DNA of 64,000 bases. Source: Gloeotrichia echinulata CP02. GTDB lineage: Bacteria > Cyanobacteriota > Cyanobacteriia > Cyanobacteriales > Nostocaceae. The notes under the pieces were generated by a model. The model was not told the origin of the DNA. It saw only the letters and a program-made list of their open reading frames with translations, and made no database searches. A program made the position numbers and the translations under genes. The stretch covers positions 1,426,001 through 1,490,000 of the forward strand of contig CP051187.1 of the NCBI GenBank assembly GCA_038087035.1, read 5' to 3'. This document shows, piece by piece, positions 1-7,065 of the stretch (position 1 is its first letter; the number at the start of each line of letters is the position of its first letter).

Positions 1-816
1 CCTCCGTTCAGCATTTCTTAGCACATTATTGAATCGGCGATTAATTATATTTAGTTCTTCTTCTTCCCCTTGAAAAAAAGCTATTGATTCAGCATGATTA
101 CGCACATGAGTTAAGCAATAATTGAAATCGGCTTTAAATGCAAGTTCTTCTTGATTAATTTTAGTTAATTCTTGACTTAAATAAATAGCAACAATATTCC
201 CTACAATTGTATATATCACTAGATAAATTGCAATTTGTGAAGAGATTGTCCAGAGAATTATTAAAAAAGTAATAATGTTCATAGACTTCTCTAGTACAGT
301 AGCTGATAATCTTAAAGCACTGCTGGTAATTGGTTCTATTTCTTGGGCTAGACGTTGGTCTGGATTATCAATAGCAGAGTTAAAAGTTATTTTATAATAG
401 GCTTGATTGCTCAAATATTTTTTCAAAATGTGATGATTTAGCCACTTATACCAATCAATCGCTATTTTATTTCTGACATATTTAGAAAATGCTAGCAAGA
501 TGACTGTCACTACAATGGAGAGCATGGAAATCCATAAAGTATCAAGATATTTGGCAAGGTCTTTCTCTTCAATAACGATATCAAAGACGTAGCGACTCCA
601 GAAGCTGTCTAAGGCCTTTACTGCCACAACGGCAGTTATTAATATTATCAGGATAATGAGCATTCCCCATGAGCTAATCACCTCTGAAAATGCTCTTATT
701 CCTACCTCTGTGGGATACCAATAAGGTTGAAAAACCACTTTTACATTTGCCCAGAATTGAACAAAATCCGAAAAGGGATTCGTTGGTGTTTTATCATTAA
801 CAACTGGATTTTGCAT
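1..816 (-). CDS. ABC transporter permease/ATPase, SbmA/BacA-like (partial, 3' end outside window)
   Basis: Translating the minus strand from the ATG at 816 gives an open frame of 272 codons that runs off the window edge. It starts MQNPVVNDKTPTNPF and includes the block NPDQRLAQEIEP and the segment THVRNHAESIAFFQGE. These match, block for block, the N-terminal membrane half of the complete transporter at 4914-6935, so this is its paralogue (ABC_membrane_2 / SbmA-BacA-type fold). Only the membrane domain is visible; the nucleotide-binding domain lies outside the window. It is the last visible gene of the minus-strand microviridin set, 214 bp after the mdnC-like gene, which is where Microcystis mdn clusters carry their transporter (mdnE). 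Export or maturation-coupled transport of the microviridins is therefore the likely role (inference). The gap 817-1030 shows nothing recognisable. Confidence 0.85.
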   Translation of the reverse strand, partial: MQNPVVNDKTPTNPFSDFVQFWANVKVVFQPYWYPTEVGIRAFSEVISSWGMLIILIILITAVVAVKALDSFWSRYVFDIVIEEKDLAKYLDTLWISMLSIVVTVILLAFSKYVRNKIAIDWYKWLNHHILKKYLSNQAYYKITFNSAIDNPDQRLAQEIEPITSSALRLSATVLEKSMNIITFLIILWTISSQIAIYLVIYTIVGNIVAIYLSQELTKINQEELAFKADFNYCLTHVRNHAESIAFFQGEEEELNIINRRFNNVLRNAERR

Positions 817-1030
817 ATTCTAGATATATATCCGTTCTTACATTTTATCGTATGCGATATAGAATATCACTGAATGTAACGGTCTAGTTATTTCTCTCTC
901 TGCCAAAATTTCAATTATTTTTGCTGCTTGAGCATCTTCATCCTCAATTGAAACCTATTCACGGTAAAATCCCACTACCAAACATGAAAAGAGGTAGGGG
1001 ATGAAGAGCAGAGGGAGAAACACTCAATTT

Positions 1031-2059
1031 TTACTTAAGGAGAGAGAGGCTGGGTGGGGGAAGTGTTGATAATTCATCTGAATTTTTACCAGTCAGCAGA
1101 ATTTCGGCAATTGCATGAGAAATTGGGAAGTGTGGTGGATATATCTCCATCCAGAAAAACTCCCCGACTGGGTTAATTTCCAGGAATATGTACTCACCAT
1201 CGGGGGTGACAATAATATCAATTGCGCCGTAGTTTAAGCCAAAATAAGCCATGAGTTTGAGCAGCTTTTTCTCAATATCTTCTGGCAATTTGTAGGATTC
1301 CCAACTCTTAACTAAAGATTTCCCTTCTTTGCGCCAGTCGTAAGTAGATCCTGTCAAACTTTGAGAATCTACTGCTGCAGTAAATATATTGTGTCCGACA
1401 ATCGTTGTCCGCAACTCTAGCGCCTTTGGTACGTTTTCTTGAAAGGTCATTGGACAAAAATGCAGTCCTTCCATATGATTGAGATCATCATCTGTAACGG
1501 GACTAGTGAAAACCACCAATTCTTCCCCCTGGTCGCCATAAATCGCAAAGGAAGAAAGCATTTTTGTGACTATACCTTGCTTCTGACACTCAGAGGCAAA
1601 TTGCTTCACAGTCTCTGGATTATTAGAAGTCAGTGTACGCGGAGTCCGCAGTCCTAGCTCCTTTGCCACTTGCAACTGTAGTTGTTTATTATTGGTGATA
1701 TCAACATTTGACATTTTGTCAAAGTGAAATGCCTTGAGGCTAGCAATCATCCCCCTGACAGTACGGCGACTTTCCTCAACAGAAGGGTCTCGAAATTGCT
1801 TGTCCATCGTTTGGGGAATTTTTGCGCCGTAGCGCATCCGTCGATACCAAACTGACGACACCTCACTCAAATCTAACTTCTGTTCGCCATCATTAATAAT
1901 TACCCGTTCAGAATCACCGCAGTAAATATCTAACTTCACTTCGGTGGGATATCTGTCTGTGTCAAACCGAAATGCTTTTTCTCCTCTAGCCTCGATTTCT
2001 TTAATTACTAGAGGAATACTTTCGTTATCTTGGCTAAATGTTAGTATTAGTACTGTCAT
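1031..2059 (-). CDS. mdnC: Microviridin ATP-grasp ligase, MdnC/MvdD type (ester-forming)
   Basis: A 342-residue ATP-grasp peptide maturase of the MvdC/MvdD family. The start MTVLILTFSQDNESIP, the block VWYRRMRYGAK and the C-terminal metal/ATP block FLEINPVGEFFWMEIYPP closely resemble the MdnC/MvdD branch as I know it. That branch makes the two omega-ester (lactone) bonds, Thr to Asp and Ser to Glu, in the microviridin core. The enzyme acts in the cytosol on a precursor held through its PFFARFL leader helix; three such precursors lie upstream at 3401-4482. It is the second ligase gene of a minus-strand operon, 195 bp after the mdnB-like gene. The C-terminal tail (SDELSTLPPPSLSLLK) runs past the usual end of the family, which is normally about 325 residues. 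Assignment as the ester- rather than the amide-forming ligase rests on remembered family sequences. Confidence 0.92.
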   Translation of the reverse strand: MTVLILTFSQDNESIPLVIKEIEARGEKAFRFDTDRYPTEVKLDIYCGDSERVIINDGEQKLDLSEVSSVWYRRMRYGAKIPQTMDKQFRDPSVEESRRTVRGMIASLKAFHFDKMSNVDITNNKQLQLQVAKELGLRTPRTLTSNNPETVKQFASECQKQGIVTKMLSSFAIYGDQGEELVVFTSPVTDDDLNHMEGLHFCPMTFQENVPKALELRTTIVGHNIFTAAVDSQSLTGSTYDWRKEGKSLVKSWESYKLPEDIEKKLLKLMAYFGLNYGAIDIIVTPDGEYIFLEINPVGEFFWMEIYPPHFPISHAIAEILLTGKNSDELSTLPPPSLSLLK

Positions 2060-2101
2060 AGAAAATTGTTAACTAAAGGTGGTTAATTCTGATTAAAAGT
2101 T

Positions 2102-2247
2102 GTAGGGTGCGTCAGATGTCAAAAATCTGTTTTTTCTCACCAAAATCTCACACAGGACTTACGCTAGTGTCACATTTAAAGAATGGTGGGTGACGCCACG
2201 CCTCAAGTGAGTGCGTACAATATTTATTGCAGCGTCACTCACCCTAC
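2102..2247. repeat. Putative small MITE-like repeat between the two ligase genes
   Basis: The 195-bp gap between mdnC and mdnB is bounded by GTAGGGTG at 2102 and its inverse CACCCTAC at 2240-2247. The left end continues as CGTCAG and the right end is preceded by GCGTCACT. Related GTGCGTCAG or GACGCACCCTAC stretches occur at 30240-30260 and 33630-33642, so this is a dispersed palindromic repeat family and not a unique regulatory site. No coding potential. Confidence 0.45.
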
Positions 2248-2254
2248 GATGTTT

Positions 2255-3238
2255 TTAGCCAATAAGCGCATCGGCGATCGCATCAGAAATGGGCAAGTCT
2301 AAATCTCTCTCTAGCATTCCCCACTCTCCTATGGGGTTGATTTCCAAAAAGACATATTCGCCTGATGGTGTGACGATGAAATCGAAGGCTCCAAATAATA
2401 GCCCAAATCTCCCCATAAAAGCGTGGAGACGACGAATTAGTTCATCAGGAAGCTGGTGGTTTTGCCATGCACCCACCTCAATACCTGGTTGACGCCAATC
2501 ACCTTTAGCTGTTGCATACACATCTGCATTGAGCGCCCCGACAAAAACATTGCCATTCACATACACCACCCGCAATTCCTGCTGCTTGGGGATTTGCTCT
2601 TGAAAAACCATCGGACAATAGCGCAGTGACTCGGCCTGTTGTAAGTCTTCTTCTTTGACGGTGCTAGTGTAAAGAAAGAAGGAGGTAGGTTCCATACTGC
2701 GGGAAAGATGAGTCAATAATTTGCTCACCATTTTACCGTTGACTTGCTCGAAAAACTCTCGTGCTGACTCGGCTTTGTTGGTGACAAGAGTTTTGGGAAT
2801 CACAAAACCTAGCTCAGACGCAATCCGCAGTTGACGTAGCTTGTTATTTGCATAATTTATGCGCTCTAAATCATCTATCCAACGAGCTTCCTTGAGGCTG
2901 TCCCAAAAACCATCTAAAGTTGCTTTTGATTCTCTAATGCAAGCTTCTCGGAACTTTGGCGCTAATTCTTGACTCAGTTGTGCTTCCCAAATGCGACGCA
3001 ACCACACAGCCTGCACCTGCTCTGTGCTGATTAAGTGGTTGTTATATTCTATAGTGTGATAGCTTTTAGACTTGTCAAAATGTGCTGTTAATTCCAGATC
3101 TAAAGGAAATTTATCAGTATCTAGACGAAATGGTTGCACCCCTTTTTTTGACAAGGCTTCTGCCACTCTATCTATTGTGAAGAAATCACCACTGTGGGTA
3201 ATTAATAGAATAATGTCTCGGTATCGAGATAGATGCAT
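2255..3238 (-). CDS. mdnB: Microviridin ATP-grasp ligase, MdnB/MvdC type (amide-forming)
   Basis: A second ATP-grasp ligase of the MvdC/MvdD family, 327 residues from the start chosen here. The N-terminal block LLITHSGDFFTIDRVAEAL, the motif QAVWLRRIW and the C-terminal block FLEINPIGEWGMLERDLDLP place it in the MdnB/MvdC branch. That branch closes the omega-amide (lactam) between the core Lys and the last acidic residue after the two esters are formed. The frame is open 27 codons further upstream, to 3319, but that extension (MCRFWFVPQPNLPLP...) looks nothing like the family. The internal ATG at 3238 gives a normal N-terminus directly before the first beta strand, so I use it. The gene sits between the precursor genes and the MdnC-type ligase, as in other microviridin clusters. 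Confidence 0.92.
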   Translation of the reverse strand: MHLSRYRDIILLITHSGDFFTIDRVAEALSKKGVQPFRLDTDKFPLDLELTAHFDKSKSYHTIEYNNHLISTEQVQAVWLRRIWEAQLSQELAPKFREACIRESKATLDGFWDSLKEARWIDDLERINYANNKLRQLRIASELGFVIPKTLVTNKAESAREFFEQVNGKMVSKLLTHLSRSMEPTSFFLYTSTVKEEDLQQAESLRYCPMVFQEQIPKQQELRVVYVNGNVFVGALNADVYATAKGDWRQPGIEVGAWQNHQLPDELIRRLHAFMGRFGLLFGAFDFIVTPSGEYVFLEINPIGEWGMLERDLDLPISDAIADALIG

Positions 3239-3400
3239 AAAAAATTTTCTGGTTTTAATCAGGACTTGCACAATCGGCAATGGTAGGTTGGGTTGAGGAA
3301 CAAACCAAAACCTACACATTTTTATTTTTTCACCAAAACGTACGGAGTCAGGTTAAGGCAATTTCTGCGCGAGATTCTTTAGGCGTCTCCTGACTACAAT

Positions 3401-3550
3401 TTAGCAGTCTTCCCAATCTGAAGGATACTTAAAAGTATAGATTGGGGGGGGAGTATTTTCTGGCTGGGATGGAGGCGTTTCTTCCACCAAGAACCGGGCA
3501 AAAAATGGCAACCCTTGGCTATCCAATGCTTTTACGATTTTGCTTGACAT
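3401..3550 (-). CDS. mdnA: Microviridin precursor peptide 1 (core TFKYPSDWEDC)
   Basis: A 49-codon minus-strand ORF, short enough for gene callers to miss. The leader holds the PFFARFL motif that binds the ATP-grasp ligases; the C-terminus carries a TxKxPSDWE-type core, here TFKYPSDWEDC. By analogy with known microviridins the expected crosslinks are Thr to Asp and Ser to Glu esters and a Lys to final Asp amide. This copy is the most divergent of the three. Its leader-core linker is Pro-rich (EETPPSQPENTPPP), it has VEE after the PFFARFL motif, and it ends in Cys, which is unusual for a microviridin. It lies 162 bp before the mdnB-like gene. A CTATCAAGG-type leader shared with the other two copies lies upstream, but further from the ATG. 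Confidence 0.93.
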   Translation of the reverse strand: MSSKIVKALDSQGLPFFARFLVEETPPSQPENTPPPIYTFKYPSDWEDC

Positions 3551-3604
3551 GGAATTTTGTCTATGAATTGATGGTATTATGCCTTGATAGTTGTTGATAA
3601 CAGG

Positions 3605-3647
3605 GAGTAGTTTTCAGTGACTTGCTCACTGAAAACTACTCTTTTTT
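3605..3647. other. Perfect 16-bp hairpin between precursor genes 1 and 2
   Basis: GAGTAGTTTTCAGTGA (3605-3620) and its exact inverse at 3626-3641 flank the 5-nt loop CTTGC, followed on the plus strand by six T. Read on the plus strand it looks like an intrinsic terminator, which would block antisense transcription into the array. In the coding (minus) direction it has no U tract, so it may instead stabilise or process the polycistronic precursor mRNA. A second copy between precursors 2 and 3 is interrupted by an insertion (see 3852-4290). Confidence 0.7.
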
Positions 3648-3664
3648 GCTGCGGCTAACTCAAT

Positions 3665-3805
3665 TTAGGAATCTTCCCAATCGGAAGGAAATTTATAAGT
3701 ATATGCGGGAGCATTATCTGCAGCTTGTGCAACTTGCTCTTCCAAAAAGCGAGCGAAGAATGGCACTGCTTTGATATCAGATGCTTTGACCGTGTTGTTA
3801 GACAT
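3665..3805 (-). CDS. mdnA: Microviridin precursor peptide 2 (core TYKFPSDWEDS)
   Basis: A 46-codon minus-strand ORF encoding MSNNTVKASDIKAVPFFARF followed by LEEQVAQAADNAPA and the core TYKFPSDWEDS. The PFFARFL leader helix and the TxKxPSDWE-type core identify it as a microviridin precursor. The Tyr usual at the fourth core position is Phe here. The Shine-Dalgarno-like AAGGA of the CTATCAAGGAATAA leader lies about 8 nt before the ATG. The leader peptide is identical to that of precursor 3 apart from the residues next to the core, so these two copies arose by recent duplication while the core diverged. It lies downstream of precursor 3 and of the inserted element at 3852-4290. Confidence 0.94.
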   Translation of the reverse strand: MSNNTVKASDIKAVPFFARFLEEQVAQAADNAPAYTYKFPSDWEDS

Positions 3806-3851
3806 GGTGTTATTCCTTGATAGTTGTTGATAACAGGGAGTAGGTTTCAGT

Positions 3852-4290
3852 CAGAAACCCCACGCCTAAAGGCGTGGGCTTGAAAAAAGCCCTAATCTGA
3901 CCAGACTAAGTTCTTAACTGAACTACGTTAGAGGCAAGAGTTAAAGACCTACCAAGGAATGCGTAGCTAGTTCCTTGCTCTAGAACCAGACGATTAAACA
4001 GGCTTAACGGGGTTAAACCAGTGTCGTTTGGATAGTTACCGACCTCTAACATTGTCGAAGCTAACATTACCCCGCAAGGGAGGCTCTTGGCTGCGCCACG
4101 CTGCGCGAATGGAGCAAAACATTATGCGTACAGGGTTGTAAAGTTTGAAACGGTAACTGTCCCGTTGAAAGTACAAAACAAAAGTACACCGAATGCAACA
4201 ACCCCAAGGCGATAATGTGACAGCGATTGAAATCGCCTGCGCCTTACCCCCATGTCTAAAGCCAGGGGCTTCCACGGCGCGAGGACTTTG
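3852..4290. mobile_element. Non-autonomous IS200/IS605-like (PATE-type) element inserted in the precursor array
   Basis: About 440 bp with no transposase gene. The left end carries the hairpin CCCACGCC-TAAA-GGCGTGGG (3859-3878). The right end has an imperfect CCCC...GGGG hairpin (4247-4268), preceded by AATCGCCTGCGCC. Both resemble the subterminal hairpins of cyanobacterial IS200/IS605 elements, and the interior (CCCCGCAAGGGAGGCT around 4072) resembles the region downstream of tnpB where the guide-RNA scaffold lies (recalled similarity). Flanks show the insertion: the left arm of the inter-precursor hairpin ends at CAGT (3848-3851) and resumes at GTGA (4291). The small ORF at 4036-4275 is not credible as a protein. 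Confidence 0.65.
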
Positions 4291-4338
4291 GTGAGCAAGT
4301 CACTGAAAACTACTCTTTTTTGCTGCGGCTAACTCAGT

Positions 4339-4482
4339 TTAGATATCTTCCCAATCGGAAGGCCATTTCTTTGTTTGTGCGTAAGGAGCATTATCTGCAG
4401 CTTGTGCAACTTGCTCTTCCAAGAAGCGAGCGAAGAATGGCACTGCTTTGATATCAGATGCTTTGACTGTGTTGTTAGACAT
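4339..4482 (-). CDS. mdnA: Microviridin precursor peptide 3 (core TKKWPSDWEDI)
   Basis: A 47-codon minus-strand ORF, first of the three precursor genes in transcription order. It has the same leader as precursor 2 (MSNNTVKASDIKAVPFFARF, then LEEQVAQAADNAP), then YAQ and the core TKKWPSDWEDI. Two neighbouring Lys residues and Trp in place of the usual Tyr make this core unusual; only the second Lys is in register for the canonical lactam. AAGGA lies 8 nt before the ATG in the leader CTATCAAGGAATAATACC. Because it is first and has a 430-bp gap upstream (4483-4913), the promoter of the precursor-ligase operon probably lies in that gap (inference). Confidence 0.94.
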   Translation of the reverse strand: MSNNTVKASDIKAVPFFARFLEEQVAQAADNAPYAQTKKWPSDWEDI

Positions 4483-4913
4483 GGTATTATTCCTTGATAG
4501 TTGTCGATTTGGATATTTTCTGATTCGACTTTTTTGGTAGCAGGTGTATTTTCCTTGAGGGAATTTTTGCTACCTATTAAAGGTATAGCAATAAATTAGT
4601 TTAAAAGCAAGTAGAATTTAAGAAACTTAAGCAAATTTAGACAGTTATTTAACTTAACAAAACGAGGTAAAACGAATTAGCAAGCATGACAAAATTCCCA
4701 TAGCCAGAAAGAATTTTTGTCTGGCTATGGTCGAGTTGTATTCTTTGATTTAGAGTTGATGTATTCGCGTGAAAACTGGTGACATAGCCCACCTTAGACC
4801 TATGTCAAAAATCAAATATAATCCCTATAGTAATCCGATTTTATTTCTGAAATAACTGAACTATAGAGAGAACTTTTTCTTCCCTATCTGTGCCCTCTGC
4901 TTTTCTTCAGTCG
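4483..4913. promoter_or_regulatory. Upstream region of the microviridin operon, with a hairpin at 4536-4574
   Basis: A 431-bp gap between the ABC transporter stop and precursor 3. It is AT-rich and holds no ORF. An inverted repeat GGTAGCA...TGCTACC (4536-4574) encloses an inner ATTTTCC/GGGAAT pairing and would fold in the 5' leader of the minus-strand transcript. There is no U tract in the coding direction, so it is not an obvious terminator. I cannot place -10/-35 boxes with confidence. Confidence 0.4.
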
Positions 4914-6935
4914 CTAAACTCTCACCCATTTCAACAGCTTCGGGTCTTTGTCATAGCGGTAGGTAACGCCATCCTTAGTAGTAATCGACTTCCCAAGGTT
5001 AGCCTTGCTTCTGATGCTGTTAATGGTAGAGCCTGTTAATGTTTGCATTTCCTTATGAGAAAGTCCTATGATAGTGGCTATTTCTGATTGATTTTGAGAT
5101 TCGTTATTGGGTAAAATATCTATTGTATTTTCATGATTATTGGGGGGATTAATGACAATTTCTTTTCCTTTTTGAATCCGATAATCCTCCACAGTCACAA
5201 GTTGCCAAGTGGAATCTTGTGATAGTTCCAAAACCCATTGATGATAATTAAACAAACTTTCTCTATGTCCAACACTAATAAATGTTGTTTTTGTCTCTTG
5301 TAACTGTTGATATAAATTTCCTTCATTTTTTAAATCTAAAGCACTGGTTGCTTCATCTAAGATAGTGAAGCTAGGATGAGTAACTAAAAGTCGTGCAAAT
5401 GCAAGACGTTGTTGTTCTCCCAAAGATAATATATTTTCCCAAGGAACTTCTTTATCAAAGCCATCGATTCGACTGAGTAAGTTTTGTAGATTAACTTGTT
5501 GCAAAATATCTTTGATTTCTGCGTCGCTAATTTGACGATTTGGGTTAGGATATGTTAACTGTTCGCGGAGAGTTCCTAAGATTATATAAGGACGTTGGGG
5601 TAAAAATAAAACTTCTTCAAGGGGAGGCCGCACCAGACGACCAGTTCCAGCGTTCCACAAACCAGCGATCGCTCTCAATAGAGAACTTTTCCCTCGACCA
5701 CTGGGGCCAACAATTAATAAACCCTCTCCAGATTGAACAGAAAGTGACAAATTTTCGACAATCACCTGTTCATAGTTGGGGGTTTGTAAAGTGACATTCT
5801 CAAAAGCGAGATGGTTTTCTTCTATTGTTTTAATAGTACTCACTTTCTCTGGTTGTTTGGTGACTGCTTCCAGTGCATCCGCAAACTCAGTTAAACGTTC
5901 AGCGTAACTAGAAAATCGTCCAGAAGTTCCAAATTCATTGATTAATTCTGCGAGAGCATTAGCAAAAAGATTGCAAGCTAAACTGGCTTGGCCAACTTGT
6001 CCAAAATCAATCTCATCATTAATCTGTAAAGGACCGAGTACTATAAATGGAAATATTTGGATAACAGCCTGATATCCTCTGCTAAAAATATCCTGATTTC
6101 TTTCCCAATTAATTTTGCGTTTCGCACTGTTCAGGAGATTACTAAGTCTTCGTCGAATTATATTTAATTCTTGGTTTTCTCCCCGAAAGAAAGCTATTGA
6201 TTCAGCATGATTACGAACATGAGTCAGTCCATAATTGTAGTCAGCTTTACATTCAAGTTCCTCTTGAGTAATCTTATTTAATTCTTGAGTCAAGTAAACA
6301 GCAATCACATTACCTATAAGAGTATAAGCAATCAAACAACTTGCAACAAATTGAGAAATTGACCAGACAATTATCAAGAAAACCGCCATTTCCAGCACTT
6401 TTTCCAAGAAAGTGGCTGAAAAACTGAGAGCATTTCTGGGAATGGGTTCGATTTCTTGAGCTAGACGTTGATCTGGGTTATCAATATCAGATTTAAAGTT
6501 TATTTTATAATAAGCTCGATTGCTAAAATATTTGGCTAAAATTTGATTACTGAGCCATTCGTACCAATCAAGAGCAATTTGTTTTCTGACAAATTTAGAA
6601 ATTCCTACCAAGAGTGTTACACAAATAAGGGCAACACCATAAACCAATAAAGTATCAACAAATTTAGTAAAATCTTTTTCTTCAACAATCGCATCGACTA
6701 AATAGCGGCTGACGAAGCTATTAAAAGCAGTTACGCCCACAAGTGCGATGATTAATAATATCAGGATCAGGAGCATTCCCCATGCACGAATCACGTCGGA
6801 AAATGCTCTGATACCTGGCGTAGTTGGATACCAATAAGGACCGGCGATCGCTCTGACGTTCTCCCACAATTGATTAACACCGGACCCTGTAGAATCATTC
6901 TTTAACGGTTGATCGCGAAAAGTTTTGGATTGCAT
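4914..6935 (-). CDS. ABC transporter permease/ATPase, SbmA/BacA-like (apnE/mdnE type)
   Basis: A 673-residue half-transporter with the membrane domain first (about 1-370, several hydrophobic helices) and a nucleotide-binding domain after it (about 390-590). Visible motifs are Walker A GPSGRGKSS, Q-loop LPQRPYI, signature LSLGEQQ, Walker B FTILDEATSALD and the switch His in SVGHRES. This is the ABC_membrane_2 / SbmA-BacA-YddA architecture found in microviridin (mdnE/mvdA) and anabaenopeptin (apnE) clusters. It lies 130 bp after apnD and upstream of the microviridin precursors on the same strand, so it could serve either pathway. A roughly 80-residue C-terminal tail (IATIIGLSHKEMQTLTG... to KLLKWVRV) follows the ATPase domain and is of unknown function. 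The N-terminal half has a paralogue at 1-816. Confidence 0.9.
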   Translation of the reverse strand: MQSKTFRDQPLKNDSTGSGVNQLWENVRAIAGPYWYPTTPGIRAFSDVIRAWGMLLILILLIIALVGVTAFNSFVSRYLVDAIVEEKDFTKFVDTLLVYGVALICVTLLVGISKFVRKQIALDWYEWLSNQILAKYFSNRAYYKINFKSDIDNPDQRLAQEIEPIPRNALSFSATFLEKVLEMAVFLIIVWSISQFVASCLIAYTLIGNVIAVYLTQELNKITQEELECKADYNYGLTHVRNHAESIAFFRGENQELNIIRRRLSNLLNSAKRKINWERNQDIFSRGYQAVIQIFPFIVLGPLQINDEIDFGQVGQASLACNLFANALAELINEFGTSGRFSSYAERLTEFADALEAVTKQPEKVSTIKTIEENHLAFENVTLQTPNYEQVIVENLSLSVQSGEGLLIVGPSGRGKSSLLRAIAGLWNAGTGRLVRPPLEEVLFLPQRPYIILGTLREQLTYPNPNRQISDAEIKDILQQVNLQNLLSRIDGFDKEVPWENILSLGEQQRLAFARLLVTHPSFTILDEATSALDLKNEGNLYQQLQETKTTFISVGHRESLFNYHQWVLELSQDSTWQLVTVEDYRIQKGKEIVINPPNNHENTIDILPNNESQNQSEIATIIGLSHKEMQTLTGSTINSIRSKANLGKSITTKDGVTYRYDKDPKLLKWVRV

Positions 6936-7065
6936 GTTGTAAAAATCAGTTGAGGCTCTTGAGGCTGACTGAATAACTTTGATATTTTAATATATTGACT
7001 ACATCCTTAAGCCGATTTTGGCATAAATCCACAAAAGCTCGCTTTTTTTGATTAAATGGTTTCCA

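Noticed and set aside
3239..3319. N-terminal extension of the MdnB-type ligase to an upstream ATG at 3319
   Set aside because: The extra 27 residues are unlike the family, while the ATG at 3238 gives a normal N-terminus.
4036..4275. 79-codon minus-strand ORF inside the inserted element
   Set aside because: Lies wholly in IS200/IS605-like non-coding end sequence, with hairpins, no ribosome-binding site and unconvincing composition.
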